This document shows positions 35,175 through 44,966 of a stretch of DNA of 62,594 nucleotides, in pieces; position 1 is the stretch's first letter, and each line of letters starts with the position of its first letter. A model generated the notes under the pieces. It did not search any database. It worked only from the letters and a program-made list of their open reading frames with translations, and had not been told where the DNA came from. Source of the DNA: CAYQOX01 sp964419335 (lineage in GTDB: Bacteria; Hinthialibacterota; Hinthialibacteria; Hinthialibacterales; Hinthialibacteraceae); assembly GCA_964419335.1 (NCBI GenBank), contig CAYQOX010000029.1:1-62594 (forward strand), read 5' to 3'. Position numbers and translations under genes: made by a program.

Positions 35175-38100
35175 ATGGTCCTGTCTCTGATCAACAATAT
35201 CTCTCTTTTATTGGCGATGAGTATATGCCATTCATTTATTTTGAAAAAAGTTAAGATCGATACTCTTTCCTATAAAATTAGTGCGGGGATTCTTTTTGGG
35301 CTTGTGACCATTGCGGGGATGATGAATCCCTATGTGCTCACCGAAGGGATTATCTTTGATGGACGCTCTTTAGTTGCCAGCATCGCTGGTTTATTTGGGG
35401 GGCCGATCACGGCGGCAATCGTTATTCTGGTAGGAGGTCTCTACCGACTTTTTATCGGTGGTCCCGGTACCCTAACGGGAATTTTAACGTTAATCACATC
35501 AGGCGGCTTGGGAGCCTCTTATTATTATCTCAGAAGGAGAAAGATTCTCGGCTTTTCTGATCTTAATTTGTATTTGTTTGGCCTCGTTGTTCATCTCGTC
35601 ATGTTGGTATGCATGCTTGCTATCCCTTACCAACAAGTAGGAACGGTTTTAAAAACGATTTCACTCCCGGTGATGATTTTGTTTCCCATTGGAACTTTGT
35701 TGTTAGGTAAGTTACTGTACGAACAACAACAATTTCAAAATACTTATCATAAATTAAATGAGAGCGAAGAGCGATATCGTTCACTCTTTGAAAACAATCA
35801 TGCAGCCATGCTTTTGGTCAATCCTGAAGATGGAACGATCATCGATGCGAATCCTGCAGCGTGCCGCTTTTATGGCTACACTCGTGATGAACTCCAACAA
35901 TTAAACATTAGTCAGATTAACCTATTAAGCTTTCCTGAAATAAAAAATGAAATGCAGCAAGCCCGAACTGCGCAGAAAAATTATTTTTCTTTCAAACATC
36001 GCTTAGCCCATGGAGAGATTCGCGATGTAGAAATCTATAGCGGAAATATAAGAATTAATGGAAAAGATGTGTTGTATTCACTGATTTTTGATGTCACCGA
36101 GAAAAAATTACTTGAAGAAAAACTCAAGCAAAGCGAAGAACGATACCGCATTTTTGTAGAAAACGCACCCGATGGTATTTTTGTCCAAACGGATATGAAA
36201 TTTGCATATATCAATACTGCCTTAATTCAATTATTGGGTGGCCGCTCCCAGGATGATTTTCTCGGACGTCCCATTTTCGATTTCATTCATCCCGATCTTC
36301 ATGAAATTATCCATGAACGTATTCATTGTTTAAATGTAGAAAGAAAATCTGTCGATTGCATTGAAGAAATGATGCTCAATTTACAAGGGGGTTTTATTCA
36401 TGTCGAAGTCAATGCGGTTCCTCTTAGATATGATAATAAAGATGGCGCGTTAGTTTTTGTCCGAAATATTGAAGAACGTAAGCGTCAGGAACGTCTCCTT
36501 AAAGAAAGCGAAAAACGCTTCCGATTTGCTTTATCCGAAATGCCTTTTCCTGTGATCATTCATGATGAGATGGGCACGATTCATTTTATCAATAACGTTT
36601 TTACAGAAATTACTGGCTATACTCTCCAAGAGATTCCAACGATTGATGAATGGACTTACAAAGCTTATGGAGAAAAAATGAATGATGTGAAACAAGTTAT
36701 TTATGAACTCTATCATTTAAATCATCGTGTCGATGAAGGTGAGTTTCAAATTACAACTAAATATGGGGATACCCGAATATGGGAATTCAGCACAGCTCCT
36801 TTAAGAAAGGATGAGCGTGGTCATCGGCTGGTTATCAGTGTGGCCAAGGATATTACAAAAGAAAGAAAATTTAGAGAAGAATTTGAACAACATCGACAAA
36901 TTTTAATTACCGCGATGGAACAAAGTCAAGCTGGCATCGCGATTGCAGAAGCGCCTACAGGAACCTTACGTTATGTTAATCAAGCCGGTTTAGCAATTCG
37001 GGGAAAATCAAGACAAGAAGTGGTTAATGGAATTGATTTTGTTAATTATGTAAACAAGTGGGCTATCTATGATCTATCCGGTGATCCCTTAGATGAGGAT
37101 GAAGTCCCCCTGGCTCGTGCTGTTAAATATGGTGAAAACTGCAGTCGGGAGTTTATCATTCGAAGGGGTAAAAACGATGACCGGATTGTTTTTGCCAATG
37201 CTGCCCCGATTAAGAATCCAGAGGGGACCGTGACCGCAGCCGTCGTTGTTTTTCTTGATATTACCGAAATGAAGCAAGCCGAAATCCAGCAGCAAAAATT
37301 AATTACTGCGATTGAGCAATCGCAAGAAATGTTAGTTATCACCGATACCCAAGGCAATATCGAATATGTGAATCCTGCTTTTGAGAAAATGACAGGCTAT
37401 ACAAAAGAAGAGGTGCTTGGTCAAAATCCCCGTTTATTGAAAAGCCGAAAACAGGATAATGAATTTTACAAAAATCTATGGACAACGATAACCAAAGAGA
37501 AGACATGGACAGGCGAATTTGTGAATACAAAGAAGGATGGAACCCTGTGCTATGTAAGCTCTACGATTTCTCCCGTTTTCAACTCTTCTGGTAAAATTAT
37601 TAACTATGTTGCTGTGAATAAAGATGTAACCAAAGAAAAGCAAATGGAATCCCAATTGATCCAAGCACAAAAGATGGAATCGATTGGCCATTTAGCGGGA
37701 GGGGTTGCCCATGATTTTAATAATATCCTGACTGCAATTATTGGTTACAATACCTTCGCGCAGATGAAAGTGAATAAAAGCGAGCCCCTCTATGAAGATC
37801 TTATTCAGGTTGGGAAGTCAGCGGAACGAGCAATGAATTTAACAAGACAACTGCTCGCCTTTAGCCGCAAACAAATTTTGCAGCCCGAATTAATCAATCT
37901 CAACCAATTGATCTATAATCTAGATAAAATGTTACGACGCTTGATCAGTGAAAATATTGATTACATTACCATTCCTCAAGAAGGCTTATGGACGATACAT
38001 GCCGATCCCGGGCAAATTGAACAAATTATCATTAATCTTGTGGTTAATGCGCGCGATGCTATGCCGACCGGCGGTAAACTCGTCATTGAAACCAAGAATG

Positions 38101-38792
38101 TCTATCTGGATGAAGATTATGCCAGTCAGCACGCCGAAGCCACCCCGGGAGAGCATGTCATGGTTGCGGTCTCGGATACAGGCTTGGGTATCGAGCGTGA
38201 TATCTTGGATCAAATTTTTGATCCTTTCTTCACCACCAAGCAACGGGAAAAGGGCACGGGCTTAGGTTTATCCATGGTTCATGGCATTGTGAAGCAAAGC
38301 GGCGGTAATATTTATGTTTATAGTGAAGTCGGTAAAGGCAGTACCTTCAAAATTTATCTCCCCCGGGCGAAACATGACCTAACCTACGAGAAGAAGCAAC
38401 CTGAAGCGGTATCCACGGTGGTGGGTACAGAGACGATCATGATTGTGGAAGATGATCCCATGGTGCTTCAGCTTGTACAAAGTTCTTTGGAAAGTGCGGG
38501 GTATAAAGTGTTGGTTGCCTCCCATGGGCTTGAAGCCATTGAACAATTTGAGCAAACCCAAGAAACGATCCAATTGTTAATCACGGATGTCATTATGCCT
38601 AAGATGAGCGGGAAAGACCTTTCCAACATGCTGACCAAAAAGGAACCTGCTTTGAAAACCCTCTATATTTCAGGGTATACAGACAATGCTATCGTGCACT
38701 ACGGCATCTTGGATGAAGGAATAAAGTTTCTCCAAAAACCCTTTACCCATCAATCCTTACTCCAAAGAGTGAGGACGATCCTAGATCAATGA
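35175..38792 (+). CDS. Hybrid sensor histidine kinase, multi-PAS
   Basis: A 1205-residue inner-membrane sensor. Residues 1-185 form a 5TM-5TMR_LYT (LytS-type) sensor with the typical FDGRSLVASIAGLFGGP segment. Then come about five PAS domains (roughly 200-830; ones at GYTRDEL, GGRSQDDF, GYTLQEI, RGKSRQEV, GYTKEEV). The kinase core has His846 in the H-box (AGGVAHDFNN), NARDAM, DTGLGI and GTGLGLSM. A C-terminal receiver has Asp1138 (LLITDVIMP). AAAGGAA precedes the ATG. No partner regulator adjoins it; the internal receiver implies a phosphorelay to an unlinked protein. The signal is unknown. Confidence 0.93.
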   Translation: MVLSLINNISLLLAMSICHSFILKKVKIDTLSYKISAGILFGLVTIAGMMNPYVLTEGIIFDGRSLVASIAGLFGGPITAAIVILVGGLYRLFIGGPGTLTGILTLITSGGLGASYYYLRRRKILGFSDLNLYLFGLVVHLVMLVCMLAIPYQQVGTVLKTISLPVMILFPIGTLLLGKLLYEQQQFQNTYHKLNESEERYRSLFENNHAAMLLVNPEDGTIIDANPAACRFYGYTRDELQQLNISQINLLSFPEIKNEMQQARTAQKNYFSFKHRLAHGEIRDVEIYSGNIRINGKDVLYSLIFDVTEKKLLEEKLKQSEERYRIFVENAPDGIFVQTDMKFAYINTALIQLLGGRSQDDFLGRPIFDFIHPDLHEIIHERIHCLNVERKSVDCIEEMMLNLQGGFIHVEVNAVPLRYDNKDGALVFVRNIEERKRQERLLKESEKRFRFALSEMPFPVIIHDEMGTIHFINNVFTEITGYTLQEIPTIDEWTYKAYGEKMNDVKQVIYELYHLNHRVDEGEFQITTKYGDTRIWEFSTAPLRKDERGHRLVISVAKDITKERKFREEFEQHRQILITAMEQSQAGIAIAEAPTGTLRYVNQAGLAIRGKSRQEVVNGIDFVNYVNKWAIYDLSGDPLDEDEVPLARAVKYGENCSREFIIRRGKNDDRIVFANAAPIKNPEGTVTAAVVVFLDITEMKQAEIQQQKLITAIEQSQEMLVITDTQGNIEYVNPAFEKMTGYTKEEVLGQNPRLLKSRKQDNEFYKNLWTTITKEKTWTGEFVNTKKDGTLCYVSSTISPVFNSSGKIINYVAVNKDVTKEKQMESQLIQAQKMESIGHLAGGVAHDFNNILTAIIGYNTFAQMKVNKSEPLYEDLIQVGKSAERAMNLTRQLLAFSRKQILQPELINLNQLIYNLDKMLRRLISENIDYITIPQEGLWTIHADPGQIEQIIINLVVNARDAMPTGGKLVIETKNVYLDEDYASQHAEATPGEHVMVAVSDTGLGIERDILDQIFDPFFTTKQREKGTGLGLSMVHGIVKQSGGNIYVYSEVGKGSTFKIYLPRAKHDLTYEKKQPEAVSTVVGTETIMIVEDDPMVLQLVQSSLESAGYKVLVASHGLEAIEQFEQTQETIQLLITDVIMPKMSGKDLSNMLTKKEPALKTLYISGYTDNAIVHYGILDEGIKFLQKPFTHQSLLQRVRTILDQ

Positions 38793-38855
38793 GTATGTGA
38801 GAGATCCTTTCAAAGAGTTAATGCTGTTTCCAAAGGAAACGCTAATTTACACGTT

Positions 38856-40652
38856 TCACCTGGGGATGTAAAAAGTTAATTCTTCTTCCCGAGGGGCTAC
38901 CAGAGGCTGCTCGGGAGATTTGACACAATATTCGCGTATGGCTTGGTCCAAGGGGGGAACCCGGAAAAAGAAATGTCTTTCGTTCTTGATAATCAAACCC
39001 ACGTCGTTTGTTATTATATTTTTCCGCAATTGTAGGAAAAGTTGAATCGCCGGGTATTTTTCTTGAAGCTCCGGTTCTTTTTGGAAGAGAATCGAAAGTT
39101 CTTGAATTGATTGGGAACTATAAGGGATTTGGTTAGGGAATTGCCGTTCGCGCTTGGATAATTCAGAAAGGGTCGGAATATCCAAAGCCAGATTTCGCTC
39201 ATTTTTTAACTCTTTCCACTCATTAAAAAAAGCAAGATAAAGTATGAATAGTGAAGATGAGTGCTCCGAAAGTTCTCGCTTGGTATAGAAGGCATAATAG
39301 GGTGGGGCAATCATGGTCTTTTCGGGTGGGCATAAGTGTTCAATCAAAGTTTTCATGTTTTTCATTTGTTCGCTGGGGATTTCGAAAACAATCGAAGTGT
39401 TTAACTGTTTTGGCCCTTCGTCGGTTTCTATCACCGTAGGTTGGGTGACATTTCCAAATGTGTAATATAGGAGACTGATGGGTTTAACCAATAGGGCAGG
39501 GAGAACTAAGCAAATCACCAAGGTGAATTTGCCAAAATCGATCACGCTTCGAAATAAATGCTTAATGCGAAAAGGGAAGTCACATGCAAAAAATAACGCA
39601 GCAAAGAAAAAAGCGGAAAAAACCGCCACCGCCGGCTCACCAATTGTAAAAATATACTCCACCGTTCCCCCTTTGGTGACGAAAATAATCGATCCAAGCG
39701 AAAAAATACCCCACCAAACGATATAAGGTTTTTCCGCGGCAGAACTATCCTCACCCGTATAGAGTAAAATGCCTGCCATCGAGGCAAGAACAAAGCCTCC
39801 TTCATAATACATAATATCCCATCCTTCAGTATGAAGTTTGTTTAAAAAATAAGAAAACATTTCTCCGAAGGTTTCGCTGGGATAGGTGCCAACCTGACGG
39901 AAAAATACATGATCAACATATTGTCCATGGCTGTAAAACCATAAAAAGATAAAAATGAACAAACCAGGGACAAGAAAGGCTGCGAAGTAGGGTAAAAAAT
40001 GATGGCGAAAAAGCCACCAAACGAAGAAGATCTGCAGCAAAGCATAGGGCAAGGCGGTCATATTGGTATAACAGGTTAATACGAGGGATAATCCCGCACC
40101 ATAAAGAAAATACGTGCGATTTTCGCTTTGGACGGCCTGTAATAATAGTAAAAGATTGAAACATTGTAGCAAAATCAATAAGGGTTCTGATTGATAGCCT
40201 GAAGCCCACCATACCCCTTCCGGCAAAAAGAGATAAATAATCCCTGCTAGGGCAGGTATGGTTCGCTTTCCAAACAAAATCGCAGCAATACCAAAAACAC
40301 AACAGGCTGTCAACGCGTGTTGGATGACCTGCCAAAGACGGATCAAAATGGGATCGCCACCCGTGAGCTTTAGTAACCCCGCTCCCAGAAAAAGCAAGAG
40401 AGGAGGCTGTGGACTGGGAAGATCTTTATAAAGCGTCTCGCCTTGAGCAACCTGCCAGGACAGGTATAAATAATTTCCATCACCAAAATCCACATATTTA
40501 TCATTGATTCCTTGGATGGCAAGGAACATATAAAGTAATAATGCCAAGGCAAAAAATAGGATTTCTTGAGAAAAATAATAGGTCTGGTTATTGGAATTTT
40601 CTCGATTTTCATTTGCTGCCGGGGGGGGTTTTTCAATATTTGTCATGGGCAA
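38856..40652 (-). CDS. GT-C-like membrane glycosyltransferase
   Basis: A 598-residue polytopic membrane protein. About eleven hydrophobic helices (residues 30-400) follow a polar N terminus and precede a soluble C-terminal domain. The first periplasmic loop carries VDFGDGNYLYL, an acidic motif in the place where PMT/ArnT-type enzymes have their catalytic Asp, and YKDLPSPQPPLLLF follows it as in those families. It likely moves sugar from a polyprenyl carrier to an envelope acceptor; donor unknown. The start may be TTG (40652, GGAG five bases before) or the ATG two codons on. It converges on the kinase gene. Confidence 0.78.
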   Translation of the reverse strand: MPMTNIEKPPPAANENRENSNNQTYYFSQEILFFALALLLYMFLAIQGINDKYVDFGDGNYLYLSWQVAQGETLYKDLPSPQPPLLLFLGAGLLKLTGGDPILIRLWQVIQHALTACCVFGIAAILFGKRTIPALAGIIYLFLPEGVWWASGYQSEPLLILLQCFNLLLLLQAVQSENRTYFLYGAGLSLVLTCYTNMTALPYALLQIFFVWWLFRHHFLPYFAAFLVPGLFIFIFLWFYSHGQYVDHVFFRQVGTYPSETFGEMFSYFLNKLHTEGWDIMYYEGGFVLASMAGILLYTGEDSSAAEKPYIVWWGIFSLGSIIFVTKGGTVEYIFTIGEPAVAVFSAFFFAALFFACDFPFRIKHLFRSVIDFGKFTLVICLVLPALLVKPISLLYYTFGNVTQPTVIETDEGPKQLNTSIVFEIPSEQMKNMKTLIEHLCPPEKTMIAPPYYAFYTKRELSEHSSSLFILYLAFFNEWKELKNERNLALDIPTLSELSKRERQFPNQIPYSSQSIQELSILFQKEPELQEKYPAIQLFLQLRKNIITNDVGLIIKNERHFFFRVPPLDQAIREYCVKSPEQPLVAPREEELTFYIPR

Positions 40653-41003
40653 AAAAACTCCTGTGTGATAAAGTAGGTGATCGGAAACTGTTGGTTAATT
40701 CCGAGATTTCGTAAGAGTATTAAAATAGATTGTTTTTTAAAAAGAAATGCTCGAGACGTTCCTAAAAATGAAAAATTGTGATAATGTTACGTTGTAATTT
40801 GGAAATTTGTCGTTGTGTGTCGGGAATGTTGATAGGAAAATAAAGGTAATGAAATTTTTTTAATTTGACCTAAAGCCTTTTTTTTCCTTGACATTGATAA
40901 ATTTTTCTTCTATTAATTAAGTATTTTATGTGGGTTTTTTCGTGCCCGCTGGATCCGTGTATGAGAACTGAAATGACTTATGACCCAAATAAAGGGGGTT
41001 CAA
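40653..41003 (+). promoter_or_regulatory. Promoter region of the six-repeat secreted protein
   Basis: TTGACA (40888-40893) and TATTAA (40911-40916) are 17 bases apart, the best sigma-70 promoter in the window, within a strongly AT-rich stretch. Transcription would start near 40923, leaving a leader of about 80 bases. The rest of the 351-base gap also carries the upstream region of the divergent membrane glycosyltransferase; nothing else was recognised. Confidence 0.7.
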
Positions 41004-43343
41004 ATGGTTAAATATTCGTCTGAAAATCGAACCCAGAAAGAATTTTTTTATCAAATAAAGAATGAGAGGGTACCTGCTGTGTTCGGTCGAGGAACAATGC
41101 TTCCCATTCAGAAATTTTATCCCGTAATGTTGGCGTGTCTGGTGATGACTCTTGCTCTGGTTCCTGCCAGTGCTCAAGATCCTTCCTGGACATTCAAGTA
41201 TGATGCTGAGGATTTGCCGCAGACCATTATTGATGAAGGCGGATCGGGTTGGCAACCCCGTGAAAACGAGACGAATGGTCGTCCGAAATACGAGAAAATC
41301 CGTTTTCTTTTTGAGGCACAGACCGGGGGTCTATGGCAAAGACTCGATGATAATTCGTCTGATCCCAATGCTCCGGATGCGGGGTCATGGGCGAGAGGTT
41401 ATCTCTTTGGGACAGATAAATACGATCGTTGGAATGGCCGTATGACCTTGGTACTTCGCATTCGAGATTTAGGTACTGATTCCCAAAAATCGGTTCTCGA
41501 TATTATGAATGATGAAGGTAATTATTGGACCCTAGGCCATGTGGCAGAAGATGAAGATCTAGGACCCGCTGGCTGGGAGTTTGGTCAGACCGAAGACGGA
41601 CGCAATGATAATGGCTTGAGCGATGTCCGTACCGGTGGCCATGGTGAATTTGTGGTTATTCGTATTGTGGTCATTGATGATGTCCCTGGAGATAACCATT
41701 CCGAGATCAAGGCTTGGCAGAATGGAAGATTGGTATACGAAAGTGAACGTACCGATGATATTTCTGAAGGTGAATTTGGTGAGATTGCCTTTCGTCGTAC
41801 CTCCGGCGGCGGTGAACAAAAAATGCAAATCGATTGGGTGCGGATGCATTTTGGTGAAGCTTGGGCACCGGGAGAAGGGATATCGACCCCGGCGGGAATG
41901 TTCGATGGGAAATCTAATGCGGTGCAATTCGCTGTCGAAACACCTTATGTAAACGGCGCTCTCAGTCTGGATACCTTGGGCGTGATTCGCTCAGTTCATG
42001 ATGAGGGAGTGGATCCCGATCAATTCCCTATTTTTAGTGTGGACGATAATGGGATTCCCACCCAATTTGATATGTTTTATCTTGGCTTCGATGCCATGCG
42101 CGATTTAGAGTCAGTTGGTACTAGCAATGACGACATTACCGGTGTACTTGCCTTGGATAAATTTGGCGCCGTTCACCCACTCACCATTACTGGACCCGGT
42201 ACGCCTTTAACCGGACCGGGAAGCGCTCCCCGCATCGATTATATGAGCGACGTAATGGAATATAATGACGAAAATCCTGATAAAGCTGCGACTCTACCCT
42301 ACTTTCCCTTTGATCTTTCTATCCCGGGTGCGGCCGATGGGGTGGCGCGCGATATTGAGGTGGCGGTTGATTGGCGCTCACAAACCAATGCCTTTCAAGG
42401 ATTTTACATCATGGATGCTTTTGCCGGTATCCATTATGTGAATAACCCTGAAGTCATGAATTTACTTGTTGATGATCCTCAAGGCCCGGATAAATTCTTT
42501 GAAATCTTTGGGTTCCGTTCCCATTATCGCGACGATTATGCTGGCAAGGATGAAGAAGGAAACCCAAAAACAAAAGCGGCTCCTTACTTCCTGTTCACAG
42601 GCGATCAAGGTTTCCCTATCGCACGGGATCTTGAAGTCATGGTACGTTTTGAAGAACTAACCGGCCCGACCATTCCTGATTCGAAAACACGGAGTCAGAA
42701 AGCGATCGAGGAAGGCATTGATGTTGATAAACTCTTCCAGCCGATTGAGATCGATGAAAATCGGGCAGATGTCTCACAACCTGTATATGCTCCCAGTGCT
42801 GCGATAACAAGTGGATATGCGGTGCTGGATGGTTATGGGGCCGTCCATACGATGCTTGAAAATGCAGATGGTGAACCTATTCCTGCGCCCTGGGAAGATC
42901 CTGAAACTGGAAGCATGGAGCCTTCCGTCAATGCGCCCTATTTTGCGAATCCACCCCATTACGCCCGTGATATCGCTGTGGATATCGAAATTATGCCTAA
43001 TGGCGCTGGGTTCTGCTTGCTAACCCGCTTGGGTGAAGTCTTTGTTGTAAATGCACGGGACAAAACTGCCGAAGATAGTTTTGTCCAACCTGGGCTTGAA
43101 AAGAAATTCAAAAATCTTGGTTTTGATGCTGCTCGTGACTTAACCCTGGTTTCCAATGACGAAGGAAAGATCGTAGGAATGTATGTGGTCGACCTGTTTG
43201 GTACGATCCATCGCGCGGGCGACGTTCCCCGATTGCCTACAAACGTTCTTTACTTCCCCACCAGCGGTACCGCTCGCGATATGGAAATTTCACCGCTGTT
43301 TCGACCTGTGACTCAGGCGCAAGGTGTGACTGTGGCAGACTAA
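41004..43343 (+). CDS. Secreted protein, LamG-like domain plus six-repeat probable beta-propeller
   Basis: A 779-residue protein from the ATG at 41004 (AAGGGGG upstream); a later ATG at 41097 would remove 31 residues ahead of a normal signal peptide (MLPIQKFYPVMLACLVMTLA, cut after ASAQ). Residues after the signal to about 265 form a beta-rich, probably lectin-like domain. The rest has six repeats of the form GxxxLDxxGxIH ... ARDIEV (e.g. GYAVLDGYGAVH, GFYIMDAFAGIH, GMYVVDLFGTIH; VARDIEV, IARDLEV, YARDIAV, AARDLTL, TARDMEI), which suggests six propeller blades. These recall the LDgyGGiHpf...wARdi repeats of other secreted proteins. Function unknown. A strong promoter and terminator frame it as a single, well-expressed gene. 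Confidence 0.75.
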   Translation: MVKYSSENRTQKEFFYQIKNERVPAVFGRGTMLPIQKFYPVMLACLVMTLALVPASAQDPSWTFKYDAEDLPQTIIDEGGSGWQPRENETNGRPKYEKIRFLFEAQTGGLWQRLDDNSSDPNAPDAGSWARGYLFGTDKYDRWNGRMTLVLRIRDLGTDSQKSVLDIMNDEGNYWTLGHVAEDEDLGPAGWEFGQTEDGRNDNGLSDVRTGGHGEFVVIRIVVIDDVPGDNHSEIKAWQNGRLVYESERTDDISEGEFGEIAFRRTSGGGEQKMQIDWVRMHFGEAWAPGEGISTPAGMFDGKSNAVQFAVETPYVNGALSLDTLGVIRSVHDEGVDPDQFPIFSVDDNGIPTQFDMFYLGFDAMRDLESVGTSNDDITGVLALDKFGAVHPLTITGPGTPLTGPGSAPRIDYMSDVMEYNDENPDKAATLPYFPFDLSIPGAADGVARDIEVAVDWRSQTNAFQGFYIMDAFAGIHYVNNPEVMNLLVDDPQGPDKFFEIFGFRSHYRDDYAGKDEEGNPKTKAAPYFLFTGDQGFPIARDLEVMVRFEELTGPTIPDSKTRSQKAIEEGIDVDKLFQPIEIDENRADVSQPVYAPSAAITSGYAVLDGYGAVHTMLENADGEPIPAPWEDPETGSMEPSVNAPYFANPPHYARDIAVDIEIMPNGAGFCLLTRLGEVFVVNARDKTAEDSFVQPGLEKKFKNLGFDAARDLTLVSNDEGKIVGMYVVDLFGTIHRAGDVPRLPTNVLYFPTSGTARDMEISPLFRPVTQAQGVTVAD

Positions 43344-43374
43344 TTTTGTTTTCGCTTTCCACGAAAAAAGAGTG

Positions 43375-43402
43375 CAGGCCGGCGATTTTGTCGGCCTGTT
43401 TT
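43375..43402 (+). terminator. Terminator between secreted protein and guaB
   Basis: CAGGCCG (43375-43381) pairs with CGGCCTG (43392-43398) and is followed by TTTT. It ends the secreted protein's transcript. Confidence 0.85.
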
Positions 43403-43462
43403 GATTTACAGGGAGGATTTTCCAACTATAATCAAAAAAAAGAATGCAGGTACATTAAAATT

Positions 43463-44956
43463 ATGCTCAAATGGGAAGATAAATTCGTTTCTGTTTCGCT
43501 CACCTTCGACGACGTTCTATTATTACCAGGTTATTCAGAAATATTACCCAAAGATACCGATATCTCAACGTATTTCGCTCGTGATATCCAACTCTCAATT
43601 CCGCTTTGTTCTGCGGCGATGGATACCGTGACTGAATCGCGTCTTGCAATCGCTCTAGCGCAAGAGGGGGGCATTGGAGTTCTCCATCGTAATATGACAA
43701 TCGAACAACAAGCGGCCGAGGTCGATCATGTGAAACGCTCAGAAAGTGGGATGATCATTGATCCTATAACATTGGGGCCAGATGCCAAGATTTCGGATGC
43801 GCTAAAACTAATGGCTCGTTTCCATATTTCTGGCATTCCGATCACAATCGAAGATGGTACGCTCGTGGGAATTATCACCAACCGTGATATACGCTTCATT
43901 GAAGATCGAAAGGAATATCACTCTTGCGCCGTCAGAGAATATATGACGAAATCCAATCTTATCACCGCCCCGGAAGGGACAACTTTGGATGATGCCCGGG
44001 ACGTATTGCACCAAAATCGGATTGAAAAATTACCGGTGGTGGATAAAAACGGGAAGTTGAGAGGCTTGATCACGGTCAAGGATATTGAGAAAAAACGGCG
44101 TTATCCGAATGCGGCAAAAGATGATCTTGGGCGTTTGCGGGTAGCCGCAGCGATTGGTGTTAGCGAAGAGGAGTGTACCGACCGAGCCGGGGCGCTGCTA
44201 GAAGCAGGAGTCGATGCGCTCGTGGTTGATACCGCTCATGGGTATTCAGGCCGAGTGGGGACCGCAATTGATCGAGTAAAGAAAGAATATCCTGAGGCTG
44301 TCGTTATCGCAGGCAATGTCGCCACCGAGGCCGGTTCTACGTTCCTATGTGACAAAGGGGTGGATGCGGTTAAGGTGGGGATGGGACCCGGTTCGATTTG
44401 TACGACGCGAGTTGTGAGCGGGGCTGGAGTACCGCAGATCTCAGCCATCTTTGAATGCGCCAATGCTTGTCGATCCTATGGTGTGCGTGTGATAGCCGAT
44501 GGAGGCGTGAAGTATTCGGGTGATGTAGTGAAAGCCTTGGCCGCCGGGGCGGATTCGGTCATGATCGGCAGTCTTTTCGCGGGGACCGAAGAAGCACCGG
44601 GTGAGACCGTGATTTATGAAGGTCGCACTTTCAAGGTGTATCGTGGTATGGGCTCTGTTAGCGCTATGCAACAGGGAAGCAAAGACCGTTATGGCCAAGG
44701 AAGTGTGGTTGAAGAGAAAAAATTAGTCCCTGAAGGGATTGAAGGACGCGTGCCCTATCAAGGCAATTTATCCGGCCATGTTTTCCAGCTATTAGGTGGA
44801 TTGCGTTCAGGCATGGGCTATTGCGGTGCCGTAACGATAAAAGATCTGCATCAAAAAGCACGCTTTACTCAAGTTACACAAGCCAGCTTACAAGAAAGTC
44901 ATCCTCATGATGTTTATATCACCAAGGAAGCTCCCAATTATCGTTTAGGGGGATGA
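43463..44956 (+). CDS. guaB: IMP dehydrogenase
   Basis: A 497-residue cytosolic enzyme that oxidises IMP to XMP with NAD+, the committed step to GMP. The catalytic Cys is Cys313 in GPGSICTTR; the N-terminal LTFDDVLLLP and the flap segment GSKDRYGQ with the Arg/Tyr pair are present. Two CBS domains (about residues 95-210) lie within the barrel: MARFHISGIPIT and LHQNRIEKLPVV. The ATG at 43463 gives the standard N terminus; the frame stays open back to 43346 across the upstream terminator, so earlier starts are rejected. It stands alone after that terminator and converges on a TPR gene. Confidence 0.97.
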   Translation: MLKWEDKFVSVSLTFDDVLLLPGYSEILPKDTDISTYFARDIQLSIPLCSAAMDTVTESRLAIALAQEGGIGVLHRNMTIEQQAAEVDHVKRSESGMIIDPITLGPDAKISDALKLMARFHISGIPITIEDGTLVGIITNRDIRFIEDRKEYHSCAVREYMTKSNLITAPEGTTLDDARDVLHQNRIEKLPVVDKNGKLRGLITVKDIEKKRRYPNAAKDDLGRLRVAAAIGVSEEECTDRAGALLEAGVDALVVDTAHGYSGRVGTAIDRVKKEYPEAVVIAGNVATEAGSTFLCDKGVDAVKVGMGPGSICTTRVVSGAGVPQISAIFECANACRSYGVRVIADGGVKYSGDVVKALAAGADSVMIGSLFAGTEEAPGETVIYEGRTFKVYRGMGSVSAMQQGSKDRYGQGSVVEEKKLVPEGIEGRVPYQGNLSGHVFQLLGGLRSGMGYCGAVTIKDLHQKARFTQVTQASLQESHPHDVYITKEAPNYRLGG

Positions 44957-44966
44957 ATTCCTCGAT

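Noticed and set aside
38826..38842. GTTTCC-AAA-GGAAAC hairpin after the kinase gene as terminator
   Set aside because: Only 6 bp with a 3-base loop and no T run on either strand.
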